Program-made: the position numbers and the translations under genes
Shown here: positions 35,926-47,533 of the stretch, one piece after another
Position numbering within the stretch: the stretch's first letter is position 1
Layout: each line of letters opens with the position of its first letter
NCBI RefSeq assembly: GCF_949987535.1
Contig: NC_080081.1
Location: forward strand, 54,570,153-54,634,152
Reading direction: 5' to 3'
DNA: 64,000 nt
Source of the DNA: Balaenoptera acutorostrata
Lineage: Eukaryota > Chordata > Mammalia > Artiodactyla > Balaenopteridae
The notes under the pieces: generated by a model
The model's input: only the letters and a program-made list of their open reading frames with translations
Told to the model about the DNA's origin: nothing
Database searches by the model: none

Positions 35926-36274
35926 AAAGAGCACTGGCCTGGGCTTCCCTGGTGGTTCAGTGGTTGAGAATCTGCCTTCCAATGCAGGGGACGCGGGTTC
36001 GAGCCCTGGTCTGGGAAGATCCCACATGCCGCGGAGCAACTGGGCCCGTGTGCCACAACTACTGAGCCTGCGCGTCTGGAGCCTGTGCTGCGCAACAAGA
36101 GAGGCGGCGATAGTGAGAGGCCCGCGCACCGCGATGAAGAGTGGCCCCCGCTCACCGCAACTAGAGAAAGCCCTAGTACAGAAACAAAGACCCAACACAG
36201 CCAAAAATAAATAAATAAGTAAAATTAAATATTCACCTACAATTTAAAAAAAAAAAAAAAAAGAGCACTGGCCT
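35926..36274 (+). mobile_element. Full-length CHR-type SINE with target-site duplication
   Basis: AAAGAGCACTGGCCT is repeated at 35926-35940 and 36260-36274. The insert starts with GGGCTTCCCTGGTGGTTCAG, carries GGGTTCGAGCCC (B-box), and has the CpG-rich tRNA-unrelated body and an AAATAAATAAGTAAAATT tail before a final A-run. High CpG retention and low divergence point to a fairly recent insertion. Confidence 0.95.
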
Positions 36275-36685
36275 GCATACTCCTAAAGCCTCTTTCATAT
36301 TCCCTCCTGCATTCAGTACTGGAAGCCCGGAGGAGGATGACAGTTCTACTGCCAGAGTATGAGAAGCAGCTTTATGTACTTTTTTAAAGCTATTAGATTC
36401 TACTTGACTGCTTTTGGTATTTATAAATATTAATTGAATAACTTACCTTTTCACTAAAAAAATAATTTTTTTTATTTATGGAGAAAATCCATTCTCAGCC
36501 ATCCATGCTGTTGCTTGTATCTATGTAGGTCAAGGGGAGGAGTCCAGACATCAGTGGCCACATGAAGTAGCTCACCTAATAACAGACAAGACTCGGGAAG
36601 GGCAAAAGTAGCCTCTGAAGTCTGGCTTGAAAATCTATTCCCATATTGCTAGTTTTTACTCCAATACAATGTCTAGATTTGCTTG
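36275..36685. other. Unique non-coding DNA
   Basis: No gene or clear repeat seen. Confidence 0.4.
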
Positions 36686-36689
36686 AAAG

Positions 36690-36935
36690 TAATTTCATTC
36701 AAGGACTGTAGTGGATAAAGGTGAAAAGGAAACAAGTTTGCTTGTGAGATATTTGTTGAAACTGGGTAATGACCAAATGGGGGTTCATCACACTATTCTA
36801 CTTTTGTATGTGTTCACATTTTCCATAGCAAAAGAGTACATTTCTCATTGTAAATTCATTCCTAGAAGTATCTGGGCTTTGATGCTGCTCCCCTCTGAAA
36901 GAAGCAAGAAGAAACTGTAAAGAAAAAAAAAAAAA
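36690..36935 (+). repeat. Old L1 (L1M-type) 3' end
   Basis: AACTGGGTAATGACCAAATGGGGGTTCATCACACTATTCTACTTTTGTATGTG...TTTTCCATAGCAAAAG matches the old L1M 3' UTR pattern. A short A-run at about 36923-36935 may be its tail. Confidence 0.65.
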
Positions 36936-37559
36936 GCCAGTGTTCCCAAGAGCTGTAGCCTGAGATGGTCATACATTGTATCCACCTCACAGGGGACTTT
37001 GGCGGTAGACTGAGAGCCAACTTTACCCCCACGTACTCAATAAGAATCATAATGAAATAGCATGAACACTGCACAAAAGGGATATTGATCCAAAAGTACA
37101 TTGTGAATAAGAGGTTGATCTACATTAGTTGGGGGGCACTGCTGAATTTCTGAAAGACAGAAATAAACAATCATACGGAAGTTTAGCCTGAGCAGAGGAA
37201 GGCTTAGGAGAGAGCTACAGGGGAAGTCGAAGCCACTCTTTATCCCAGAAACTTCGAGAAGGCTGGACCCTGAAAGCATGAGAAGAAGTGGAACATCCAT
37301 CAGGATAACAAGTCTGCCCGGCACGCTTGTCTCCCCATCACTCTGTGCAGAGATGCTAATAGTAGTGGTGTTGGCCCCCAGAGGGAAGCAGGAGATCAGC
37401 TCATGGAAGAACCTGAATAAGTCATTTGGGAATGACTGAAGCAGACATACTTGGTCCACAGATGCTGAATCTGCAGCCACCCCTTTGTAAGAAGAGCCCT
37501 CTTGGGGAAGCACACCCGCACAATGCCAGAGAAAGCCCTGGCTGGCCTAGTACTGAAGA
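36936..37559. other. Unassigned non-coding DNA
   Basis: A 158-codon minus-strand open frame (37037-37513) lies here but shows no recognisable domain. The sequence sits directly upstream of an old L1-like remnant and could be its degraded 5' part. Confidence 0.3.
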
Positions 37560-38668
37560 CAGTAATGTCAACTAATAGTCAAGGAACTCCAGACATTGTA
37601 GAAAAAGATAAACACACTGGAAAAATTATCCCAGAGGAAATAGAGATAATTTAGGAAATAAAAGATAACTTTTTAAATATAACTAGTAAATTCGGAGAGA
37701 TCTGAAAAGATAATTCAGCCATTAATTAGAAGAGGACACTATTAATAATAGAAATCTGAGAGAACTCAAAATGAGAATTTTGGTCATCAGATGGAAAGTT
37801 TAGTGGAAGACATGGAAGATAAAGGTGACGCAGTCTCCCAAAACACAGAGCAAAATTACAAAACAATGAAAACTTCACTTCAAGATATCCAGTATTCATC
37901 TAATCAAAGTTCCAGAAAAAGAAACTAGAAAAAACAAAAGATAGATAATAATTTCCAGAAAGTAAAAATAAAATTTCCCAATGCTGAAAAAAAGGCTAGT
38001 TTGAAAGAACCCACTGACCTTAGAAAAAACTACACCTACATGGAACCTCATAAAGTTGAAATGGTAAAACTGCATAATGTAAAAATAATGGTCGAGCTGA
38101 TTAGAAGTTGGGAAAAGAAGAACATAAATCTCATCTTATGTAATAAGGAGTCAAGAGACATCACTTACATTCGAAACTGATGGAGTAAAAGGAGAGAAAG
38201 GCATGGGCTTATGTAGATACACTACATTCCTTGTTTCACAACAGGGTGTCAGTAGATACTGTCTGAAATCAGTCAGTCAATTCAATACTATTGAATCAAT
38301 AGTATTCCAAGTTATACAGATAACTACCTGAAGAACTAGAAATAGTCAGAAGAATTACTAATAGAAACAGTGGGCCTGTCAGGCTTGGTCCTCCCAATGG
38401 CTGGTTCAGCTTCTTCAGAGAGCTGATCTCCTCTTTAGCCTGGGACCAACACCACAGCTGTTAGTACCTCTGCCCAGAGTTGTGGGGAAGTGATTGGAGG
38501 TGGTTACCTCTGGGGGATAAACCTGGGGGATGGGGAGCCTGTGAAGTGGTGGGAGAGCACAAGAATGTTTTATTTTATAACCAGATTTTATGTACCTGAA
38601 ATATAATACATATGCTTAATTTATACTGAAAAGCTCTCACCGCTGGATAAAAAATAAAAAAAAAAAAA
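37560..38668 (+). repeat. Old LINE (L1M/HAL1-like) remnant with poly(A)
   Basis: Ordered phrases include AGAGGAAATAGAGATAATTTAGG, AAAGTTCCAGAAAAAGAAACTAGAAAAAAC, CAATGCTGAAAAAAAGG and GAGGTGGTTACCTCTGGGGGATA. The A-rich end at 38650-38668 completes a diverged L1-type element. No open frame survives. A perfect 11-nt-arm inverted repeat (38284-38306) lies inside it. Confidence 0.55.
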
Positions 38669-40091
38669 GTCTGAGCTTATGAACCTTTTTCAAATAGGTG
38701 AACATATCACTGTTATAGGCTGTGCCAAGCATAGGCAGAATATCACCAAGATTAAAGCAACTGCTAAGCCCATGACAACAATGACTACAGCAAAGTCATT
38801 ACAGGTGAGAATTCTCACAATGGAGACTGGTGTTGCCAATGGCTGTGGCAAGGTGGTTCAGTTGGATATTTGCTAGTGCTTTTTGGTTGTTTGTTTCATG
38901 AAGACTTTTTTACATATCAAATGCATACAAATAAATAATGTTTCAAAAATAAACTGTGTACATTTTAACTAATAGCAAGCATCACCATAAAATATATAAG
39001 TATATAAAAATACAATGGCAACCTATTAGTGAGCAGAGAACAACATACATATACAAACACAGACAAATGAATACATTAAAATATACTGACCTCCGATTAC
39101 TGAGAAGAAATAATATATGCATATGCAAACAAACACAGACTCTAATGAAATTATATAACATATCCAGAAGACAACAATCAACTGCTTATAAAATACAAAT
39201 GCTGAATTACTAAGACACATCTGAAATAAGATTGCTAATCTTAAACAATAAAAGCTTTAGAGGAACAATCTAAAATGTTAGTGGGAAGAGGAAAACAATA
39301 ATAATATTAATGTCGACATATTTGATTTTCCAACACTGGAGCTATTGATTATTTCCTGAGGCACATTGGTTGGAAACAACCATTTGTCTGATGTAATTTT
39401 ATTCAGTTATTATTCCCAACAGCTATTTTTTCAAATAGCAAGTGCAAAATAAAACCAGATTTGAAAAGTTTGGAAGGTTTTTTCCCAGTGGGTTGTAGTA
39501 GACAAAACCTCTAAATAGAAACACATAAAGAAAGATCAGTTTGGTCAAGCAAGACTACTGATTTCAGAAAATCATACTTTAAATTTGGGTCAGTATTTAT
39601 TTAAGCATCTCTGAGTCCATCTTAAATTGACAACCCAAAGTCCACAAAAAACAGCTCCTGCCAACCATAAAAGGGTGGACACAGAGAATTATGACAAGTC
39701 CCTGAGAAGGCATTCCATTTGTCTGGGTCCACTAAGTTGCTTTGGAGTCCAGCAGTCTTTTGAATGATAAATGCCTTATGTGAGATAGGAAGACTGGCTG
39801 ATGGAGGCTGATAGAGATGACAGATCTTGACCAGCTATCATTCGAGCATTAGGAAAGCATCAAAGCCTCGTTAATCCCGACAGCTTTGAGCTACCCAGTA
39901 TCTGCCTCTCTCCCTCCCTCAACAGAGTGGAGTTTCTAGCAGCCAACAGCCTGCCATATAATTTGCAAGATTAGTCTTCTCAGTGGTTCTCTCTCACATT
40001 TTGAGAGTTGTAGTGTGCAACTTTCTATTTGCATATTCTTGAGAACGTGTTATTTTAGAGCCATCTAAAGGTTAATATTCTTTTACCTATT
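38669..40091. other. Unique non-coding DNA
   Basis: No supported gene. 38690-38880 keeps an open frame of 65 codons with an AATAAA-like motif downstream (38927-38945), but I do not recognise the product and it may be chance. Confidence 0.35.
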
Positions 40092-40441
40092 AAAAAAGAA
40101 TGCTAGTCTGGGACTTCCCTGGTGGCGCAGTGGTTAAGAATCCGCCTGCCAGTGCAGGGGACACGGGTTCAATCCCTGGTCCGGGAAGATCCCCCATGCT
40201 GCAGAGCAACTAAGCCCCTACACTGCAACTACTGAGCCCACATGCTGCAACTACTGAAGCCCACCTGCCTAGAACCCATGCTCTGCAACAAGAGAAGCCA
40301 CTGCAATGAGAAGCCCGTGCACCAAAACGAAGAGTAGCCCCCACTCACCACAGCTAGAGAAAGCCCACGCGCAGCAACGAAGACCCAATGCAGCCAAAAA
40401 TAAATAAAATTAAAAAAAAAAAAAAAAAAGAATGCTAGTCT
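40092..40441 (+). mobile_element. Full-length CHR-type SINE with 18-bp target-site duplication
   Basis: AAAAAAGAATGCTAGTCT is repeated at 40092-40109 and 40424-40441. The insert begins GGGACTTCCCTGGTGGCGCAG, has GGGTTCAATCCC (B-box) and ends with AATAAATAAAATT plus A-run. Many former CpG sites have become TG/CA compared with the copy at 35.9 kb, so this copy is older or from a different source lineage. Confidence 0.95.
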
Positions 40442-43265
40442 CAGCAATGTAGGCTTACAGCCAGGTAGCTCACACTGCTTATTTGCTGCCTATTTTAATA
40501 ATAGAATCATGCCATAATGAAACCTTTTTAATGTATGGTAATTTAATTGCAGAAACCCTGTCTGCTTCAACAAAAGCCTTCCATAAGTAGCTTTAAAGAT
40601 TAAGTTATGGGAGGCGACGCTCATACCATCTCCCAGTGGATGTGTATTACATTGTATTACATCCCTGCCATTCTACACCGGCACAATGGCAGGCTCGGAT
40701 CTCCCTCACTCAGCTCTGAAATTAAAACTTGGGTTTATAAGCCATATGAACCAATGAATCATTCTGCACAGTTGAGGGAGTTAGCTTTCAACCAACATCA
40801 GAACTTAATAGTCTGTGTTGAGAATCACAGAAGAGGAAATAGGCAGGATCTTCAAACAGACATAATGATAGGCTTGCCCTTGCTTATATTTTGAGGTTTA
40901 CTCTAGAACTACACTGTTTCCCACTTGTATTTTAGACCCACCAATGCCAAATGAAGGAAGTCCTTGGAGCTCTGAGTGATCCAGCCTAATTCACCAGGAG
41001 ACTATGATTTTCATGGAGTAGTCACAAGGTGTCTGTTCCCTTGAAACTGGTAGAAGTATGTAGCTGGTCAGAGATTCTGGGAGTCCCAGCTCCGTTCTAG
41101 CAGATATCAACTTTCTCATGCATGATCCTCAGCATGTGGTATGATCCAGACTTCTAGATCATTCATGGGAGGTATAGTTATGAATAGAATATATCCTAGA
41201 GGTTCCTTGTGATGAGAGCATGTCCTGAGAGTTCGTTAAGATCCAACATAAACTACAAAGTATAGCATACAAGAGGATCCACAGAGACAAGATTGAGGAT
41301 TAGAAAGCAAATGTAAGTCAGCGGGGGACATTAGAAAGACAAGAAATGGAACCTACAAAGAATGAGAAACACAATGTATTTACTGCCTCTCCCCCTTAAG
41401 GTAATCATTTAACAACTGCATTCTCCTTACAGTGATATCTCACTTTTCCTTCATTTGCAGAGATCTGAAATGGAATCAGCCTTCTGAATGCATGCATGTT
41501 TGGACAGATGCCTTCCAAGGCAAGCAGCCTACAGAGGAGTACATTTTGCAGTTTATTAACATTATTACTGTCTCAACACAGAAAGGTTAGAATCAAACAA
41601 CAATCTTCACAGCTTTTTTTTTTCCTGGACTGAAGGACAGTTCCTGGATGTTTTAAGGAAACAGAAAGTTCTAGCCTTGCTGTTAGCTACAATGAACCAG
41701 TGGGAGGGCTTCACAACAAAACAACATTCGTACAGGGTTGTTAAGGAAAATATTGTTAAATCACCAAGACGCGTTAAGAAAAATCACTAAGAAATCACCA
41801 AGACGCGTTAAGGAAAATATCTTAAGGAGATAGCTTCATTTCCCTATAATTATTGGTGACTGTTCTGCTCAATGTATATGGCATGTCATGAGTCTTTCCC
41901 AAGCACCACCAAAAGGAAAATGATCAGCATTTAATAGGACTATTTCAGAAATGGTGAGATAGATTTTTTTTCTGACTTAACATGCCTAAATGATTTGCCT
42001 GAGATCGTCCAAAATGCTGTGGTCCTTGGAAAGGCTCAGAGTCATTAATTCCCGAGCCACTGCTGGAAACATTGGCCCATGTACTCCATCACCCCTGTCA
42101 GGACCCGGCGTACCCGCCTTCAGTCCTGAGATATGCCTTCCTATTGCACTCACTGAGATCACTTGCTATTCTTTAAGAATGAATTGTTTAAATGGTTCAT
42201 GCCTTGTGATTATAAGTTGGCAGGGCACTGTTACCTTATTAATTAGGTGAGCACTCTGTAATTTATTAGTGCAGGAGCACTGGGTGTTTTCTTTACTTCT
42301 AATTGCTCTGAGCACACTCAGGGAATCTAAAATTGGAGGGGCTGGGGAATTACTAACCCTCCCTGAGGGGAGAGAATGTAATAATCCCTTCTTGCTTATT
42401 CACACCAATCCTCTAGGTAGAACAGGTGACTAAAGAAGGACAGGAGCTGTCAGAGTCCTACCTGCCTGTCCACCCCCCTCCCGCCTGTCCCACCCAGATG
42501 GATGCAGGGAACTCAAGGAAGCTGTGCTGTTTAAGAAGTAATTGACTTCGGTGGTTCTAATTGACTTTGGGGCATCCCTCTGAGGTTGAGGTAAAATGAG
42601 GTACCTTGCAACCTTCACAATTTATCTTACTCTGGAAGAAGGGCTAAGTGGATTCAGATCCTGGAAATCAAACAAGTCCTATAAAAACGCTGACCTTCTT
42701 AATTGAAGGAGAGATGGCTGATAGCAAAACCTCTTCTTCCCAAAGGACTTGAGTGGGAGAGATCACTCTTGTCTTCCACATCTGGCCTTAGGCTTGCGGT
42801 CAAAGAGGATAGGAGATGGCTGGCAAGAAGGAAGTCCGGGAGGAGAGAGAAACCAGGGATACTGAAGGACTGATGCGAGAGCAGAGAGGTAGGCATGGAA
42901 GCAATGTGATGGTCAATGCCTGGAGAACTCCCAGGTGGCTCAAAGCTTGCTTACATAGAGATTTTTTTTTTTTTTTAATGTGACTGAATTCAAATTTCTT
43001 TCCCGCATGGATAACTTTGCCAAGAACTCTGGTTTCTAGACTACTTTTGACTCTTATCAATATCTGTTTTATTTGAAACATTTCCCTAGCTTCTGTATCT
43101 GTGGTTGTTCTCTAGAAGGCTGGTAAAAAATCTATTTGTAAAGCTCTAGGTGTGTGGGCCAGTCTTATCTGCATAATAAAAATATCCCTCCTGATATTTT
43201 TGAGTACCTGCAATGGGCCAAACCCTGTACAAACTGCTCTTTTATATAGCCCCTGACCCCCCCCC
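40442..43265. other. Unique non-coding DNA
   Basis: No supported gene over about 2.8 kb. It contains the minisatellite listed separately (41741-41825), a candidate exon pattern at 41461-41585 (see findings), a T-run at 42963-42976 and a run of 11 C ending at 43267. Confidence 0.4.
41741..41825. repeat. Small CpG-bearing minisatellite, about 2.5 units of 33-34 bp
   Basis: Units start TTAAG[G/A]AAAAT and end ATCACCAAGACGCG: 41741-41773, 41774-41807, and a partial third from 41808. The 21-nt segment ending in GACGCG is identical in the two full units. The first halves of units 1 and 3 match better than unit 2. Confidence 0.9.
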
Positions 43266-43269
43266 CCAA

Positions 43270-43485
43270 AATCTATATAAGATAGAGGTTAAATGCTTGG
43301 ATTTTGTAATCAGAAAAGGCCAACCTCACATCCCAGATCTGCATCTTACTATCTATGTGAACCTGAGCAGGTAGAATTAGGATCATCTGATTTCTAGTTC
43401 CTGGAATGTGGGAAGAATTAAGTAAATTAGGAAAGCAGATAGTGCAGTCCTTGACACATCGTAGCAAGTCTTTAAATGATACTTG
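43270..43485 (+). repeat. MIR SINE remnant
   Basis: AGAGGTTAAATGCTTGGATTTTG, then ATCTGCATCTTACTATCTATGTGAACC, then GGAAGAATTAAGTAAATTAGG and CAGTCCTTGACACATCGTAGC follow MIR order from head to tail. Confidence 0.75.
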
Positions 43486-45125
43486 GGGTGGCCTCTTTGT
43501 CAGAAGCCAAAGGGTAAGTGGACAAAGTACAGGACAGACTGAAGGTACAGAAATGGGACCTGAGTGCCCAGAAAGCTGAGCTTGTCTATAAACCCACTTC
43601 ACTGTCCTGCCCTTGTTTCCCCAACACAAACATGGAAATGTAAAGAAGCCCCAGAAATAAAGCTGAAGCAATAAATCTCCTCCTATGACTGGGTCACTGG
43701 TAAGGGGTAGGAGAGCATCCAGCTCCTGTAAATCTTTCCTAGCCAGTTTCTGAAGATTTCTGCTCCTCTTGGCATGACCACAGGGCTCCCAGGTTACAGC
43801 ACTGACGTTTCCTGATAACTTCAGCATTGGCCTTATCCTAATTACTCTCCCAACATGCTGCATTGAAGTGAAACATCCAGTTACCTGCATGCCCATCCCA
43901 TCGCCCCATGCCCTAGAACTACATTATCATCTGCTACAAAGCCTTAGGGTAGAGGAAAATTCTATCCTTGGTTCTTCCAGCTGTTCTAAACTGACTCACT
44001 TCTGATTACTACCTCTCTCCTTATGAGCCTGGCATACGTTTCTGAGGAGCCAGGATTGGAGACAATTTAAGGAATGATCCTTGTTATACTCAAAATCAAC
44101 CGTCTGTAGTCCACAGACCAATCTCTCTTTACTTAATGTAAATTCCGTCTTCCTCAGATGCTCTACCTGGGATAGTGGCACTTATTTTCCAAATGCTTAG
44201 AAATCATAGTCCTGAGAAGCAAGATATCACCCTTAATTAAAAACCTACGATATCCCAAAAAAGACCTCAAACTGGTCTAGCAACTCTCTCTCTAGACCTG
44301 TCTTAATTTGTCTTTTTCTTTTTGTTGTTTTATTGTTGTCGTTGTCAAGACTCTTTGTTTTCCTGAGTTTCCATTAAGGGCCTCTTTTGGATGTCTTAAT
44401 TTAAAAATCCAAAGAATTCAAGTTAGAGGATCAAGGTGGTCCCTGAAGCCAGGTTCTGGGTGGTGAATCTACCCCGGCTCCAAATTTGGAGAGATGGGGA
44501 GAGATGGGGAAGAGAAGCAGGAATCAAGGAACGTGGAAACAATAGAGGCTGTGAATCTTGTCCCGCCAGAGTTTCTCTCCCAACTTTGTCCTGATACGTG
44601 TGTCAGAAATGAATTATCCAAAGGGAGTATCCCATTTCAAATCATGTACAGTATTTCCTAGCCATTGTAGAATGGCTCTCCAAAGCCATTATGGAATTCA
44701 TGAATTTGGGGCTGCTTTGATAGTTTATAAATTGATAATAGTTCACAAGATGCTATGACTTTTTAAACCTTTTATCCATTACTTAATTGTACCTCCCAGA
44801 ATGGCTCTGCTCTCCACAGCGTCGATGTACTCTCAGTGATAGAGTTACAGGGTACCAAGAGGGATCGGAGATTAAGAAGCAAGAGAGAAACAATGAGATT
44901 TCAGAGGAGATTGGAAATTTGATGGAAAGCTGGTGAGAGAAAGTTGGTGAAAGGAAGCCAGGGGCCAGTGAAGGAGGTCCATCAAGATGCAGGCTGATTG
45001 GAAAAGAAAAAAGGGATGTCGTAGCAGCAGCAAGGGCAAGGAATAGAAAACGTAAAAGTTATTCAGCCTCATCTTTTAAATTGCCTTCCAACTTTATGAT
45101 TTTCAAAGCAAGTTAATATGCAAAC
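43486..45125. other. Unique non-coding DNA
   Basis: The largest minus-strand open frame in the window (207 codons, 43273-43896) covers the left part, but its C-terminal third lies in the MIR and no domain is visible. A short tandem GAGAGATGGG repeat lies near 44490-44510. Confidence 0.4.
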
Positions 45126-45129
45126 CCTC

Positions 45130-45640
45130 CTGTCTTTTCATTTATTCAACAAATTTATATTGAATACCTGCCGTGTGTCAGTCACAGTTCTCAGCACTGG
45201 GAACACAGCAGTGAATAAAACAGACAAAATCTTATCCTCATGGTGCTTAAATTCTGGACGGGAGGCAGACAACAGTAAATAAACATGAAAGATCGGTAAT
45301 GACAAGCACTGTGATGGAAAACAAAGCAAGATAAGAGGTTACTAAGTGATAAATGGTGACAATTTAAATAGGATGGTCAAGGAAGTCTTTTGGGGGAGGT
45401 GACAACTAAGTGGCAACTAAGAGACTCAAAAGAAGGAAGCATTTGGGGGACGAGCCTTCCAGGCAAAAGGAACAGCAAGTGCAAAAGCCCTGAGGTTGAA
45501 ACTCAATTGCTGGTGAGTTTCAAACTCAAATGCACCCCAGAGGCATTGTGATAAGAATCAAGCAGGAGGGAGAGGGGTAGACAGGATCAGAGGTGGCCAG
45601 AAGCATGTCACATAGGACCTGTTATGTATGGGAAGGACTT
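45130..45640 (-). repeat. L2 LINE 3' region, antisense
   Basis: CATTTATTCAACAAATTTATATTGAATACCTGCCGTGTGTCAG, CACAGCAGTGAATAAAACAGAC, CTTATCCTCATGGTGCTTAAATTCTGG, CAAGTGCAAAAGCCCTGAGG are in antisense L2 order. This is the best-preserved L2 of the window, about 500 bp. Confidence 0.85.
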
Positions 45641-45689
45641 CAGATTTCAGTTATAGTTGATGTTGCAAATGCTCCAATGAAATAAGCAG

Positions 45690-45765
45690 AGAGAGAAGCT
45701 TTACCCCATTTTACAGCTGAGGAAACAGAGGTACAACTTGAATTCAGGGCTCCTTTACTACAAAT
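45690..45765 (-). repeat. MIR SINE core, antisense
   Basis: ACCCCATTTTACAGCTGAGGAAACAGAGGTACAAC is the antisense MIR core; only a short piece remains. Confidence 0.6.
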
Positions 45766-46205
45766 CTGGAGAGTTAGGAGGTAGGACAGAAAGAAGAGGT
45801 GGTGGTTAGGAATGCTACCAAATGAACTTGAAAGGAAATGTAAACCTTAGGAATGTACTATAATTTAGGAGGGAAAAATGGAATCATTTCTATCTTCTCC
45901 ACTGACACTATTATGCATGAAATTCTACCATTAGTAATTCATTCATTCCTTTGATTGTTAAAAGTTTTTCCATAAACACAGTATGTGATATTGGTTATTA
46001 ACAAACTGAGAAAGTCCCTGCTAAAATGAGACACAAAATGGTAAAATGTCAGGAAGGGGTAGGACAGTGCTGAAAATAAAATGGACAAGAAGGAAATATC
46101 TCCTTACAGAATATTCTGAGCGTTCACTCTTGTAGGTCACAGGGCTGCTTAGGCAATAATTACCAAGTTGGTTCTTATCTCTCTTCATAAAAGAGAGATT
46201 CTAAC
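45766..46205. other. Unique non-coding DNA
   Basis: No gene or clear repeat seen. Confidence 0.4.
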
Positions 46206-46209
46206 CATA

Positions 46210-46475
46210 GTAATGATAAACTGCTATTAATAATGATAATGGCTAATACATATATGACACCAACTATAATGTTGTGAGTGTTTACATTCATTAACTCATT
46301 TAATCCCTTTAAGGACCCAATGACTTATCTCTGTTTTACAGATGAGCTGAGGCACAGAGAGGCCACTAAAAGTTGAGTTGTCATCCAGCTAGTAAATGGC
46401 AAAGTCACATTTCAAAGCCAGGCTGAGTATCTAGTTCCATAACCCATACTATTAACAATCATGCTATGCTGCTTT
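46210..46475 (-). repeat. MIR SINE remnant, antisense
   Basis: CATTAACTCATTTAATCCCTTTAAGGACCC, TCTGTTTTACAGATGAGCTGAGGCACAGAGAGGCC and ATCCAGCTAGTAAATGGC form nearly the whole antisense MIR. Confidence 0.88.
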
Positions 46476-46580
46476 TGTATATTTATTGAATTGTATTGAT
46501 TGATAAGTAAGTAAATAAGGTTTTTTCCATTGGAAAGAAGACATTGTATTAATGCAGTTTGACTAACTGGTGTTACAAAC

Positions 46581-46799
46581 CAAGGGCAGCGTTTTTCTAT
46601 AAAGGGTCACATATTAAATATTTTAAGCTTTGAGGGCCATACCACTCTTGCCGTAAGTTCTCAACTCTGCCACAGAAGCGTGAAAATAGCCATAGACAAT
46701 ACAAAAATGTGTAAGCATGGCTGAGAGCCGTTACAATTTTATTTACAAAACAGGCAGGCACTGAGTTGGCCCACGTGTTTTAGTTTGCCCACCCCTTGA
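46581..46799. repeat. hAT-type non-autonomous DNA transposon remnant
   Basis: The left end CAAGGGCAGCGTTTTTCTATAAAGGG and the reverse complement of the right end (CAAGGGGTGGGCAAACT) are diverged terminal repeats. The inside (AAATATTTTAAGCTTTGAGGGCCATACCACTC, CTCAACTCTGCCACAG, CCATAGACAATAC, TTTATTTACAAAACAGGC) follows a very common mammalian Charlie-type element. The exact family name is not certain. Confidence 0.75.
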
Positions 46800-47533
46800 C
46801 ATAAACAGGTTCAAAAGAAGATACACATCTCCCAAGCATATTACAGCTATGGGTGTGTTGTCCCTAAATCAGAAAGTTCAGAAATGAAGTATCAGAGATA
46901 TCTGTGAGTTGAGAGTTCCACATTACACCTGACTGCCCTGTGTCTTCTCATTTGAATTTCCACTCAGAATCCTAGAGAAATCTCAGCAGATAGTTCAATA
47001 AGAGAACAAGCATAATATATATATATAAGCATAGTGATCACAAACACGTTAGAGAAAAAGATACATTTTAAAATTAAACATTATGTATTCCTCAACAAGA
47101 CAGCAAAATTCTATAGTCTCTCAGTATCTTAAATAAGTTTTCTGCAATTTACATATAGTCCTCTGAAAGTAATCTCAACCTCTAAAACTATCATCTCAAC
47201 TCAGCTCCTCACCCCACTTCTGGCCTGGTTATGCCACATTCTCTTAGCCTCATTCAGGATCTTCTCCTGGCATAAAAGAACCATCTCACTGGACATGTGC
47301 TAAAAACAGCAAGAAGTTTTACTTGAGATTATTACAATTGGGGTCAAACCTACTGAAATAAGAGAGAGAAACTGGACTCAACTCCACTGAAACAAAAGGT
47401 GAGAGGATTTTTAAACACTGGGGTGAGCTAGTAGAAAAGTACTGGAGGACATTACAGGAAGGGGGTGTGTGTTGCTAACCATTGCTTCCTGCAGCTAGAT
47501 TCCCTGCCCTCCGTTAGAGACTGGGAGGCAGAG
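46800..47533. other. Unique non-coding DNA
   Basis: No gene seen. A short (AT)n run lies at about 47015-47026. Confidence 0.4.

Noticed and set aside
35960..36214. 84-codon + frame and 96/118-codon - frames in a GC-rich block, CpG-island-like
   Set aside because: The block is a CHR SINE with flanking target duplication. Its CpG content comes from the SINE, not a promoter.
37037..37513. 158-codon minus-strand open frame
   Set aside because: No recognisable domain, no splice or promoter context, and adjacent to an old LINE remnant; likely chance.
41741..41825. CRISPR-like repeat-spacer pattern
   Set aside because: Only 2.5 directly adjoining units without spacers in a mammalian genome; it is a minisatellite.
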